NCBI GenBank assembly: GCA_949752745.1
Contig: OX457024.1
Span: 53,632,510 to 53,696,509 of the forward strand
DNA: 64,000 nucleotides
Source of the DNA: Protula sp. h YS-2021
Taxonomy: Eukaryota > Annelida > Polychaeta > Sabellida > Serpulidae
Direction of reading: 5' to 3'
The notes under the pieces are model-generated. The model saw only the letters and a program-made list of their open reading frames with translations. It was not told the origin of the DNA and did no database searches. Of the stretch, positions 51,100-61,828 are shown one piece after another. The first letter of the stretch is position 1, and each line of letters starts with the position of its first letter. Made by a program: the position numbers and the translations under genes.

Positions 51100-53195
51100 A
51101 TCATCCTCTATTTGTGTGTCAAATTCGTCTTTCTATACATCGTCAAATAGCGTAGGAAGAGTTTTATGGAAACCATCCGGGATGAAAAAAATTAAAAAAA
51201 AAAACACAACAAAGAAACAAAGAAACAAACAAAAATAGCAATAAACTGGCAGAATATCTAGCGAATAAAGCATTGAAATTATTTTGATATGGTCAAATGA
51301 AGCCGTATGTTGTTAACCCAAACAAAGTTTATGTATAAAATGAATAATGGGAACTAGAATATATCTATTTGTGTGGACTTTCGGCAACACTTTGTGCTCT
51401 GCATTCTGATAAAAACATCGTTAGAACCAATCTTTTTCCCTTCAAAAAGTAAAAAGTTTCAAATTTATTTTAAAGTGACATTTGATTATTTACTGCCCCA
51501 TAGGTTTTACAGTCAGGTCGTGTAATTACGAATTAGCTTAATAGTTATAACCAGCCATCTAATAAATCTCAGAACTACCGCTAATCTTGCCGATAGACTT
51601 TTCACACTCCAGAATTCTTGCTTCGTATTTTTTTTAACAACACACTTCACAAAAGGTGGCTAAATAAATACGTCAAAGATAATTTCCATACTTGAGACTT
51701 CAGTTATATGCGTGATGAGACAAGTCTTGACTTTAAGCAGCACCCTTTTTGCGCTTCCTAAATAAAAATACAGTTACAAATACATATACCCTGCATCTCA
51801 TTGCTTAAATCGAATAAATGTGCTCTGTGGTGCACATGTACAACGTTTGCTCTTGCATGGTATCAGACCATAATAGCTTCCACTTTCATTGCCTAATAAC
51901 AAGAAGACTTTAGCAGGACAACTGTACATTTTTCGATGAATTTAGAAATTTTCAATCATCAGCAAATGGATGCCATGTTTCTGTTACGAAAGGATTGTAT
52001 TCGACACGCGCTTAATATCTTTCCAATTACTTGTATTGCTTCTGAGAAATATGACATTAAACATCAGCCATTAGATCATCAGGTGATCCAACCTACTAAA
52101 CACTCCAGAGCCGATCCAACACTGATTTCACGTTGCGACGTCGACCTGACGAACCCACAACATTTACTCAGCTAAGAATTTGGTTATGACTTGGTCGCGA
52201 TCAAAGATCATAGTCTTTGGTGTAACGATGAAAAGGCGTCAGAAATTCACTTTAGACAGACGTTGACAAATCGATTTTGTATACAAAAACGAGGAAACCA
52301 ATATCCTCGTTTTATCGTTCACAGTAAATAATTCGCGCAACAGGCCATTTCGACAATACACCAAAACTATCACTTCAAGACCGCGTAATGTGGAAACGTT
52401 TACTGCGCATGCTTGCCCCTATTTAATACTAAAAAAGATTTATCAAACCCTAAATTGCTTGGTGTTATTTTCATCTCTAATGTTAGTTTGAACGATTTAA
52501 TACAAACTGAATGTCAAGCAATGGAAGGACCATGACCATGAAGTTTTATAAATAAGTTTATAACTAGACTAATTGTGGTCTGTGGCCGTTTGTGTAGTAA
52601 TATACATATCTTCAATGAGTCATTACCTTCTGTGTAGATTTTAGGATCGTTTTGAAGCATTTAGATTAGAATATGACAGTATAGACATGGCACTGAATGT
52701 GACAAGACTGATAATCGTTGAAAAAAAAAACCGAGAAAAAGCACATATCCTCAAAATTTATTGTTTTGCAGTTACATAATCAAATTCAGAGAAGATATCA
52801 TTTGGCTTGAGGCCAAACTAACTACTGATTTCGCTGTACATATTTTGTTGCACACAGTAGCATGTAGGATTGTTTTAAACTTAAGACAGCTTCTTTAGTA
52901 CAGAGAAATCTTATCTTGTTCATGCATACCTGAAATCCGAAGTCAGAAAACTAAGTATGCAGTATGAACGATATATGAATTGTGAAAAGGGACAATGTGT
53001 ATAAAGTATGAAGTCGGAACTGTGAATAGTCTATCGGCCATCGTATATTTCAGAAATTACAAGCCATTTTTCAAAATTATTTTTCATTCATGAATAACTG
53101 ACGCGTGAAACAGAGAGTATTTGAGGTTTATGGGGTTTACTTATTGCCGAGATTTCCAATAATAGCGTGATTTTGCTACGTTATCCCAACCTAAA
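51100..53195. other. Non-coding stretch
   Basis: No supported gene. The ORF at 51936-52175 has no motif. A copy of the dispersed AACGT-type family lies at about 52130-52260. An A-rich run is at 51190-51235. Confidence 0.5.
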
Positions 53196-53200
53196 ATATA

Positions 53201-54608
53201 TGGAATGCCTTTTCACATTCATTAAAGAATTATTGATATCAAGAATAAATTTATCACCGCAAAAATTGATTTTTCATCAAGAATTCATTTTTGATGTCAA
53301 AAAGTCCGTATTTCGATAACAAGAATTAATTTTTGCTATCTGTTATTATATTTTTGATATCTCTAAATGCATTCTTTATCTCAAAAAATAATTCTTGACA
53401 TCAACAAATATTTAGAGATATCAAAAATACTTAGTGATATCAAAAATGATTTGAATGATATTTAAAATTTATTTTTTGAGATCAAAAATTGACAGCAAAA
53501 ATGAAATATAGTGAAAAATAGAGTAAAATAGAGTAAAAATCATTTTTGAGCTTTTATATTTAAAACCTATTTTAGATATCATTATTTCAGAATGAGACTT
53601 TTTTTATTTATATTTTGAAATCTGCAAATGATTTTTTGATCTTAAAAACTGATTTTTGATATCAAAATATCAGTCTGTTTTTATGTAAAGAAAATCAGAA
53701 GCATTCATCTGTAAATAAACTGATCCTTGCATACAGAATGTTTCTTTTAATTTTTTACTGTACAAAAAAGAAGCAATTCTTGAGCTCAAAAATTGTGTTG
53801 CTGCTATTGATCTCAGTACTTCAAGTTTTCATCTCCAAACTTTTAGCTGACCATTCGTTAGAGTAAGGTGGGTCAAGACGCCCATGCGGGGTTAAAGGCC
53901 CTCTCAACGTTATTTTATAATGTGTTACTTTATTCACTCAAAATCAAAACTGATCGAAGCGCCACATGATGAAAGCACATGTAATCTAAATAAAAGCACA
54001 ACAGTGGCACAATGTTGCAAGTAAAGACATTATTTAATTTTAGGGGGTCAATTTCATAAGAATCAGAATTTTTTTGGGAAGCCATAGAAGTTTTTATAGG
54101 TTACAGATTTTAGGATAATATCATGAAATTAATAAGTGGCCTTGCTGTTTCTAGAAACATAACAGAGCGTAACCGATGATAGGCGATAGTAATCTTTTGA
54201 GATGATATTCACATTGTACCCTTCGGGGTATGGGGCAAAAGGCCCACTAAGGGCAAAATTTTTTTTATTCAGTTTTTCATGAAAAGTAAAAAGTTTTAAT
54301 AACTGATTCAGTATTGTGGAGGTAGAGGGATTTGAGGTTGAACACCAACCAAAAGATAAGGAACGTATCTCAACTCAATAAAATTTTATAGCAAATCGCG
54401 CTTAAGGAGGGCCTCTTGCCCCACCTTACTCTAAATTTTACACAAATGTGTGTCTCCATTAAGAGTTTTTAAGTTTGTAAAATTGATTTTTTGATCTCAA
54501 AAATAAAATTTTGCTATCTAAAATTTAATTATTGATAGCAAAATATAAAACAGTGGAATCTACAGTGTTAAATATATTAAATGTATTAAATGTTAAAACG
54601 GCATTCCA
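53201..54608. mobile_element. Candidate mariner-like MITE (outer)
   Basis: TGGAATGCC at 53201-53209 is inverted as GGCATTCCA at 54600-54608, each bordered by TA. The interior is full of GATATCAAAAAT/ATTTTTGATATC words, which give it many short palindromes. Terminal similarity is short, so the call is tentative. Another MITE is nested inside. Confidence 0.4.
53861..54431. mobile_element. Mariner-type MITE, 571 bp, nested
   Basis: GAGTAAGGTGGGTCAAGACG at the left is inverted at the right as TCTTGCCCCACCTTACTC, bordered by TA at 53859-53860 and 54432-54433. The interior has GGGGTTAAAGGCCC and GGGGCAAAAGGCCC in like orientation. No ORF. Confidence 0.7.
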
Positions 54609-54785
54609 TAAAATGTTAACCAATAAAATACTTTTCCACTACCAACTTAAAGTCTTCCCATTTGTAATAACCTCGCATGTCTCTGACCCCTCCCTCTTCT
54701 AATATCAAGGTGAAGTTTCACCAATGCCAGAATCTGCCTTGTATTTGTCTGGATCTTTATCTGGATCTATAATGCTGGGGTTGTA

Positions 54786-55091
54786 ATGTCTCTACATAGA
54801 GATGAGGAGCAGCGACGCATGATTGGGCTCGTGTTGGACATCCTACGCCAGGCTTGTGACATTGCCCACCAGAAGTGTGAATTTGTCTACATTAAAACCT
54901 TTGCGCCTTGTTGGGACGGCGAGAGAGGCCTGGGCGAAGGTCAGACCAATGTGTTGTCTAAAGATTTAATTCCAAACCATTTCTCAAAACCAGATCAGAT
55001 TACTAATGGTTATGTATTATTACGTATTGAACAACCCACCCATTCTTACGATCCACATACTGTCAAACAGAAAATACCAATTATTCACTGA
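54786..55091 (+). CDS. Possible host exon (weak)
   Basis: A 101-codon frame beginning MSLHRDEEQRRMIGLVLDIL, with RQACDIAHQKCEFVYIKTFA. A possible splice acceptor (TCTACATAG) lies just inside the start, and a possible donor (GAAGGTCAG) near 54940, which would limit the exon to about 50 codons. The helical A-C-D-x-A-H-x-x-C stretch faintly recalls vesicle-tethering proteins of the VPS54 type, but the resemblance is too slight for a name. A chance ORF or a repeat-derived frame is equally possible. Confidence 0.25.
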   Translation: MSLHRDEEQRRMIGLVLDILRQACDIAHQKCEFVYIKTFAPCWDGERGLGEGQTNVLSKDLIPNHFSKPDQITNGYVLLRIEQPTHSYDPHTVKQKIPIIH

Positions 55092-55254
55092 CGTAATAAA
55101 TTTTGTTATTTTTTCTAGGACGAATGAACCGTTGGTTTGTCGCATGCGCCAGTACTTTTAGAACGTTTGATCGAGATCTCGTTTAAGGATTTTTTCATCC
55201 TTACGCAAGAGAATACAGTTGTGTATAAATGGGGGTTTCACGCCACTTGATGAC

Positions 55255-55285
55255 GTCATACTCTCTGGACCGGAAGTGACGTCAT
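55255..55285 (+). promoter_or_regulatory. Composite ETS/CRE site
   Basis: ACCGGAAGTGACGTCA places a consensus ETS site directly before TGACGTCA, a known composite arrangement in animal promoters. Another TGACGTCA lies 10-odd bp upstream. Confidence 0.55.
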
Positions 55286-55400
55286 AGGCGTAACCAAGGC
55301 GTAGCCATGGTGATAATGACGTCATCAGTCACGTGGCCAATGAAAAGCCAATGAGATCAATGAAGACAATGAAGCCCCGCCCACTTTCTGTCTATCATAC

Positions 55401-55474
55401 TGTCTGGACCGGAAGTGTTGTCTGGACCGGAAGTGTTGTCTGGACCGGAAGTGTTGTCTGGACCGGAAGTGAGG
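55401..55474 (+). promoter_or_regulatory. Four tandem ETS-site units (18 bp)
   Basis: TGTCTGGACCGGAAGTGT repeats four times head to tail at 55401, 55419, 55437 and 55455; each unit has ACCGGAAGTG. Polinton 1 has only one such unit per end. Confidence 0.65.
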
Positions 55475-55507
55475 TCACGATAAGCGTTAGGATAGGCGCG
55501 GCCATCC

Positions 55508-55608
55508 ATGACGTCATAATGAGGTCATAATGTGGTCATAATGTGGTCATACTGAGGTGATAATGAGGTGATAATGAGGTCATAATGAGGTCATAATGAG
55601 GTCATGCT
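55508..55608. repeat. AATGAGGTCAT tandem repeat
   Basis: About nine units of 11-12 bp (ATAATGAGGTCAT, ATAATGTGGTCAT, ATAATGAGGTGAT). Confidence 0.8.
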
Positions 55609-55917
55609 GTGTGGCGGCTTCCTAGGGTTTCAGTCGATGATCGTCGAAGTCAATGAAGTCAAAGTTTCATTTCCGAAGTCAATCGACAACAGACCCTAAA
55701 AAGTGATGACCTCCCCCCCCCCCCTAGGACATACTATGTACCGACCCCCCCCCCCTAGGCGAGCAACATTCTGTCAAGTCAGCTTCAGTTCCATCAGAGG
55801 GGTATATAGGGGATGAGCATCCAGCAGTGACAGTCATTTCGGTGAGTGGAGCAAGGAAGCAATTGAATCACATCAGATCCAGGGATGGCATCCAGTGACA
55901 ACTATTTCGGTAAGTGT

Positions 55918-56440
55918 TTATTGAAACTTTATAAATAAAAAGTGAACTTTGTAAACAAACTTTGTGAACAAACTTTAGTTAATTGCATAATTGAAACTTT
56001 GTAAACAAACTTTGTAAACAAACTGTGTAAACAAACTTTATAAACAAACTTTGTAAACAAACTTTAGTTATTTACATAATTAAAACTTTGTAAACAAAAT
56101 TTGTAAACAAACTTTGTAAACAAACTTTCTAAACAAACTTTATAATAAAATTTGTAAACAAACTTTGTAAACAAACTTTATAAGCAAAATTTGTACACAA
56201 ACTTTGTAAACAAACTTTGTAAACAAACTTTGTAAACAAACTTTATAAACAAAATTTGTAAACAAACTTTATAAACAAAATTTGTAAGCAAACTTTGTAA
56301 ACAAACTTGACTTATTTACATAATTGAAAATTTGTAAACAAACTTTGTAAGCAAACTTTGTAAACAAACTTTGTAAACAAACTTTGTAAACAAACTTTGT
56401 AAACAAACTTTGGTTATTTGCTTAATTGAAACTTTGTAAA
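55918..56440 (+). promoter_or_regulatory. TTTGTAAACAAAC array (about twenty forkhead-type motifs)
   Basis: Twelve to thirteen-base units of TTTGTAAACAAAC, some changed to TATAAACAAA or TGTAAGCAAA. GTAAACAA is the forkhead (FOXO/DAF-16-type) consensus, present about twenty times. The array lies between the terminal repeat and the polymerase promoter; Polinton 1 has none at the equivalent place. It may be only a minisatellite. Confidence 0.55.
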
Positions 56441-56444
56441 ACAA

Positions 56445-56640
56445 CACCTTTCGTTATACTTAGTCGATTTATATGAAAATTTCACCATTTGATTCAGTTT
56501 TATGTAAAGTTTTGTTATAAAGTAGTCATAGGCTATTTGCGCAGCTGGCTGTATGCATTTTTACCACCATTTTAACTTAAAATTGTGATAACTTTCGTTA
56601 TAGTTGACTGAAAATTTCACCATTACAGTGCTTCTTCGCG
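56445..56640. repeat. Repeat unit shared with the 38505-38870 gap
   Basis: TCGTTATACTTAGTCGATTT with ACCATTTGATTCAGTTTTAT, and a later CCACCATTTTAACTT, are the inverse of text in the Polinton 1 gap. No gene. Confidence 0.55.
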
Positions 56641-56749
56641 GATGAATACCATTTGGCGGACCATTTAACTTCACCACTAGATGTCTCTGCTGTGCAGCAG
56701 TACAACTTCACAACTGTAAGTGAGATATTCATATACACAAGTAAAATTC

Positions 56750-56940
56750 TGCTGAGTCAGCATTTTTGAACAATTTTTGAACAAAGTTACACACCATATT
56801 TTGATTACATGGAAGTAGAATAAAAGCATGAGTGAAACATGTCAACTAGTCAACTAGTGATACATTCTGCTGAGTTAACACACCATTGAAGTGGTATAAA
56901 AGGAAGAGTGAAACGTATATTTTACTTCATTTCAGTTCTA
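56750..56940 (+). promoter_or_regulatory. Polymerase promoter of Polinton 2: Maf site, TATA, initiator-like word
   Basis: TGCTGAGTCAGCA (56750-56762, perfect T-MARE), TTACACACCATAT, then a second module with TGCTGAGTTAACA (56868-56880), CCATTGAAGTGGTATAAAAG (TATA at 56895) and TTTCAGTT (56931-56937), which could be an initiator or a splice acceptor. The polymerase start is at 56962. Confidence 0.55.
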
Positions 56941-56961
56941 GCAACAGCAACAGCAACAACG

Positions 56962-59900
56962 ATGGCAACAGTCTACTGTCATGATTGTGATGTGACATTT
57001 CCATCTCTGGAATTGTTCGTAGCACATACATGACAACCAGCTAGGATGAAACGTGCTCATGAAGAGCTTGTTGAGCAGATTGAAGTCAAGAGACGAAAGA
57101 CCGTACAAGATGGTGTTGAAAGACCTGATCCAGTCCTCTGCTGTAAATGCGCCAAGATATTTTCATCTTTGGATGCATTTGAGACGCATGCATGTGTTGA
57201 GATGGGAAATGTGTCTCATGAAGAACAAAGAAAGAGAGAGACGGTACAAGTAGGCTGAGGCAGAAGAGTGAGTCTTGGTGAAAACGCGCAGGAAAGACGG
57301 TTTGAGCCTGAAGATGGATCGGATTTGCTACTTGAAATGCGACAACAAGAGAACCGGATTAAGAGACATTTGCTAGAAACGTTAAACCGTGGCATGAAAT
57401 GGTACATTGTGGTACATGCACGCTTCAAGAAAATGACACCAAATGTTGAAGGCGTGATGGTAGAACAGGTGGATAATGCCTTCATCAGTAGTCCAACATA
57501 TGCAGCATACAATCCAGCAGATATTGAGAAGGACTTGCCAGAAGCCTATAAAGAATTGTTTACCAGGTTTGATGAACATGAGCGGCAAGGTTCTGGCTGG
57601 GTGTTGGATAACATATTATTCATTGAAGTACATACAGCTACGTCAGTGCCACTGGAAGCAAGCAGTTTTATCCCACTACCGAAGAAAGTAAAGAATACAT
57701 TAAGTGTGTTAAACATTCAGAATAAAGACAACAAGTGCTTCTAATGGTCTGTATTGGCTCACCTTCACCCTCAAGATTGTCATCAACACCCATATCGTGT
57801 GAGTCATTACACACCATTTGAGAACGAATTGAAGGTGGAAGGCATGACATTTCCCACCCCGATTACAGACATTCCAAAGTTTGAAAAGGAGAATGATGTG
57901 TCCATTAACGTGTTTGGATATGAACATGATGTAGTTGTTCCCATACAACTGAGTCGAAACACCAGCGCGAGAGAAATCAACTTGCTTTTGATTAGCAATG
58001 ACAAGACAAGACATTATTGCCTCATCAAGAATTTCAGCAGACTGATGGCTTATCGATCAAAGCATAAGGCTGCAGCATTTTATTGTTTCAACTGTCTTCA
58101 CGGGTTTATACGACAAGATCTTTTAGACAAGCATCGTGAAGTGTGTGGCAAGCATGGAGCACAACGTTTATCATTTCCCAAGGAACCCTTCATCAAGTTC
58201 AAGAATGTAGCCAAACAACAGCGAGCGCCGTTTGTCATTTATGCAGACTTTGAATGTTTTACGAAAAAGCATGAAGGAGACAAGTATCAGCATCATCGTC
58301 CAAACAGCTTTGCCTATGTGGTTGTTAGCCAGTATGATACACGTGCCCCAGTCGTGTATCGAGGAGATAATGCCGTGAAAGTCTTTTTAGACCATATGGT
58401 GAATGAGCGTGATCGTATTGTGCATGGTTTACAACAGAAAAAGAAAATGGTCATGACTCATGAAGATGAAGAGCATTATAAGAACGCCACAGATTGTTAC
58501 ATTTGTCATGAGCCTCTAGGAGCAGATCATGTGAGAGATCATGACCATATCAATGGCAAATACCGCGGAGCTGCACATAGTCAATGCAATTTACAATTCC
58601 GATTTCGAAAGGATAAGCAGGATGTTGAAGATTCTTTCATCATTCCTGTGTTTTTCCACAATTTACGAGGCTATGACAGCCATTTGATCATGGAAGAAAT
58701 TGGAAAGTTCAAAAATGAAACCATTACAGTCATTCCCAACACCGTTGAGAAATATATTGCATTCACCATGAGCAATCTGAAATTTACAGACAGTTATCAG
58801 TTCATGAGTACTTCTCTACAGAAGCTGGTATCCAACCTGGGGGCAGAAGGGAAAGACAACTTTTATAACATGACGTCACACATTCACGATAGCGACCAAC
58901 AAGAGTTACTGTTGAGAAAGGGAGTGTACCCTTATGATTACGTGGATGAGCCATCCAAGTTTGCTGAAACACAACTACCGTCCAAGGACAAGTTTTACAG
59001 TCTGCTCAGTGAAGAAGACATTAGCGATGAGGATTATGCGCATGCGCAGAAGGTGTGGGAGACATTCCACTGTACTACATTTGGCGAATACCATGACCTA
59101 TACCTGAAATCAGATGTGTTGCTGCTGGCTGACGTGTTTGAAAACTTCCGTCACGTATGTCTCAACACGTATGAATTGGATCCAGCTCACTACTATACAG
59201 CGCCAGGACTGTCGTGGGATGCCATGTTGAAAGCGACAAAGGTGAAATTGGAATTGATCAACGACATTGACATGTACCAAATGATTGAACAAGGTCTACG
59301 GGGAGGAATATCTGTCATCACACACAAGTATGCGAAAGCAAATAACCCCTACGTAGCAGATTACGATCCCACGAAACCAACCAACTACTTGACGTACCTG
59401 GATGCAAACAACTTGTATGGCTGGGCCATGTCGCAAAGCATGCCGGAAAGTGGATTTATGTGGGTGAGCGAGCCAGAATCCATTGACTTTATGGATGTGG
59501 ATGAAGATGATGAGATTGGATACATTTTAGAAGTGGATTTGGAATACCCATATTCAATCCATGATCATCATAATCACTATCCAGTGGCTCCAGAACGGAA
59601 ATGTGTGAAAGTGGGAGAATTGTCAAAACATAGTCAGAAGCTACGGAAAGATCTAAACATGAAAGGTAAGCCTAGTGAAAAGCTCATTCCCAACTTGTGC
59701 GACAAGAAGAAATATGTGCTTCATTATAGAAGTTTACAGCAATATGTCTCACTGGGATTGAAAGTCACGAAGGTGCATCGTGCCATCATGTTTGCACAGA
59801 GCAACTGGTTGGCAAAATACATCTCCTTAAACACGGAAAAGAGAAAGTTGGCCAAGAACTCGTTTGAGAAAGACTTTTTCAAACTGATGAACAACTCTGT

Positions 59901-60641
59901 TTTGGCAAAACCATGGAAAATGTGAGAAAGCGCATAAATGTGGAACTGGTTCACAAAGAAAAGCGGTTCAAGAAACTTGTGGCTAAACCTTCCTTCCACA
60001 AATTCAGAATTTTCAACGAAGATTTGACCGCGGTACATTTGCGCAAAGTGGATCTGCTTCTGGATAAACCCATTCAAGTTGGTTTCACCATTCTCGACCT
60101 CAGCAAGGTGCTCATGTTCCACTTTCATTACAATTACATCATGACCAAGTATCCCGACGCCAAGCTGTTGTTCAGCGACACCGACAGTCTATGTTATGAC
60201 ATAGAAACGGAAGATATCTACAAAGACATGCAGGAAGATGCCGACTTGTTCGACACAAGTGACTATCCCCCAGATCATTTCCTGCATACCAACGTGAACA
60301 AGAAAGTGCTTGGAAAAATGAAAGATGAGACGGCGGGCATTCCCATTGAAGAGTTTGTTGGACTTCGACCGAAAATGTATAGTATGATGTATGGTGGGAA
60401 AGAAAAACGTACGGCCAAAGGCATCACTCGCGCGTGTCAAAGACGTATGAAACATCACCAGTATAGAGACAGTTTGTTCAACCAAACGCAAACGATAACC
60501 ACAGGGCACATCATTCGAAGTCATGACCACCAGATCTTCTCGGAGAAGTTGAGGAAAGTGGCTCTCTCTCCTTTTGATGACAAGCGATATGTGATGAGTG
60601 ATGGCTATTCCACTTTGGCGCATGGGCATTACAGTATATAA
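56962..60641 (+). pseudogene. Protein-primed DNA polymerase B, Polinton 2 copy
   Basis: About 1,226 codons from MATVYCHDCDVTFPSL. It has two C2H2-like fingers, then an N-terminal region. FVIYADFECF is Exo I, CYICHEPLG with RDHDHINGKYRGAAH is HNH/EndoVII-like, HNLRGYDSHL is Exo II, YLKSDVLLLADVFENF is Exo III, and [13 protein letters not shown] is motif A. A long insert with KLIPNLCDKKKYVLHY precedes motif B, and LLFSDTDSLCYDIE is motif C. Breaks: in-frame stops at 57031-57033 (TGA), 57256-57258 (TGA) and 57742-57744 (TAA), and a 1-nt loss near 59900 within motif B. The span 57754-59925 is open for 723 codons. None of these breaks matches those in copy 1. Confidence 0.9.
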
Positions 60642-60642
60642 G
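60635..60642 (+). promoter_or_regulatory. TATA box of the PC4-like block overlapping the polymerase stop
   Basis: TATATAAG includes the polymerase TAA (60639-60641). The first PC4 start is at 60697, about 60 bp on. The arrangement is identical in Polinton 1. Confidence 0.55.
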
Positions 60643-60696
60643 GGGGAGACACTTCAACTTTAGAGTTAGTTGAGGTGTGAACACTGAAGCGTCAAC

Positions 60697-61047
60697 ATGA
60701 ATCGGAAAAGATCTGCAACAACGGATATGGATACTCTTGCTGATACAGTCAAAGACATGAATGTGAAACATCCTGACAATACCATCAAGAAATTAAAAGT
60801 GGAGATAGCACCAACACCACAGTCGTGGGATGGAATGCTTTCTCTAGGCAATGGAAAGTATATCAAGATTATGAAACAAAGTAATGAAGGTGTGATAAAC
60901 ATTCGCAAATACCTCAGAGATGAGGGGACTGGAAAAAACCGTCCAACGAAAAAGGGAATTTTGCTGACAATACCTGAATGGAAAATGCTGAAGAAGCAGG
61001 TGAAAGAAGTGGATAAAAGGCTTCGTAGACAAGAAGGTGACTCATAA
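60697..61047 (+). CDS. PC4 domain protein, member 1 (Polinton 2)
   Basis: 116 residues starting MNRKRSATTDMDTLADTVKD, intact. PC4 domain: LGNGKYIKIMKQSNEGVINI, then KNRPTKKGILLTIPEWKML. This is the complete version of the gene at 34366-34713. The N-terminal 40 residues are a short charged leader. It ends 13 nt before member 2. Family role: single-stranded DNA binding and transcription cofactor; its role in the element is inferred. Confidence 0.78.
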   Translation: MNRKRSATTDMDTLADTVKDMNVKHPDNTIKKLKVEIAPTPQSWDGMLSLGNGKYIKIMKQSNEGVINIRKYLRDEGTGKNRPTKKGILLTIPEWKMLKKQVKEVDKRLRRQEGDS

Positions 61048-61060
61048 CAAGGTAACAATC

Positions 61061-61432
61061 ATGAATGCACTCATGCTGAACGGTGGTGTTTACCTTACTG
61101 TCAATGAGAGGAATGAAGTGATACTAGATTCTAAGACAAGTTATCATCGGTTTAAACCTGAAGTGTGGAAAGACTTTAAAAACATACCACTTGAACCTGG
61201 GTTTAAACGTAGACTTGAAAATAAAGTGGAAGTGACGGTAGCTGAATATGATTCTAACATACGTGTAAAAATCTGTAGAAATCTTTTACAGGATTATCCA
61301 AAGGATTATAAGGGAGTTGTGCCAGATACACCATATACAGATTTGATCCTCTTTGATATCAAGAACTGGCGCGCAGTCTTACGATTCCTAGAAGCGATAC
61401 AACATCCACTCTTCACCATCTTGCGAGCATAA
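61061..61432 (+). CDS. PC4-like protein, member 2 (Polinton 2)
   Basis: 123 residues starting MNALMLNGGVYLTVNERNEV, intact. The end TDLILFDIKNWRAVLRFLEA has the strand-helix pattern. The start at 61061 was chosen over an in-frame ATG at 61037, which lies inside member 1, because Polinton 1 uses the same start. It is orthologous to 33979-34353. Confidence 0.55.
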   Translation: MNALMLNGGVYLTVNERNEVILDSKTSYHRFKPEVWKDFKNIPLEPGFKRRLENKVEVTVAEYDSNIRVKICRNLLQDYPKDYKGVVPDTPYTDLILFDIKNWRAVLRFLEAIQHPLFTILRA

Positions 61433-61486
61433 AAACGTCTTTGCAGACAAGGAGACAGCTCATAGTTCATCTGACTGTTGAACGAG

Positions 61487-61828
61487 ATGGAAGACTTTTT
61501 AACGGAATATAAACCAATGACGCATGGATTCTCATATCTGAGAAACGAATATGATGACATTGTGCTAAGACATTTTGGACAGTATCTCGTCCTATCACTT
61601 GATGACCAATCCGTGTTGAAGGATCACCTAGACAAGTTGAGAATACCCGGCTTTCTCCTAGCAGTCTCAAATGAATTAGAAGTGCGTGTGACTGAGAACG
61701 GTCTAGACGTGTTTGTACAATTTCGTCAGTATGACGAGCTTACAGAATGCTACGACTACATCACCCTCAACACAGTGGAATGGTACGCTCTGTTACAAGC
61801 ATTGGATTGGAAAGAACCTAACGCTTGA
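61487..61828 (+). CDS. PC4-like protein, member 3 (Polinton 2)
   Basis: 113 residues starting MEDFLTEYKPMTHGFSYLRN, intact. It contains LEVRVTENGLDVFVQF and ITLNTVEWYALLQALDW. It is orthologous to 33628-33969, with the same length and same order. The start was chosen to match that copy; an in-frame ATG sits 9 nt upstream. Confidence 0.6.
   Translation: MEDFLTEYKPMTHGFSYLRNEYDDIVLRHFGQYLVLSLDDQSVLKDHLDKLRIPGFLLAVSNELEVRVTENGLDVFVQFRQYDELTECYDYITLNTVEWYALLQALDWKEPNA

Larger units (their letters stand above)
55217..55817 (+). repeat. Polinton 2 left terminal repeat region
   Basis: It holds, in order, TGACGTCA and ACCGGAAGTGACGTCA (55251-55285), a CCATGGTGATAATGACGTCA block, the ETS tandem, AATGAGGTCAT repeats, poly-C/CTAGG (about 55708-55759) and GCGAGCAACATTCTGTCAAG to TATATAGG (55801). 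The inner 60 bp match Polinton 1 well; the middle is expanded by repeats not seen there. The outer terminus is inferred only. Confidence 0.65.

Noticed and set aside
51936..52175. 79-codon plus-strand ORF
   Set aside because: No motif; its end runs into a dispersed non-coding repeat.
57800..58010. Minus-strand ORFs antisense to the polymerase genes (also 60189-60629, 34787-35221)
   Set aside because: Shadow frames of the polymerase; they recur in both copies only because the gene is conserved.
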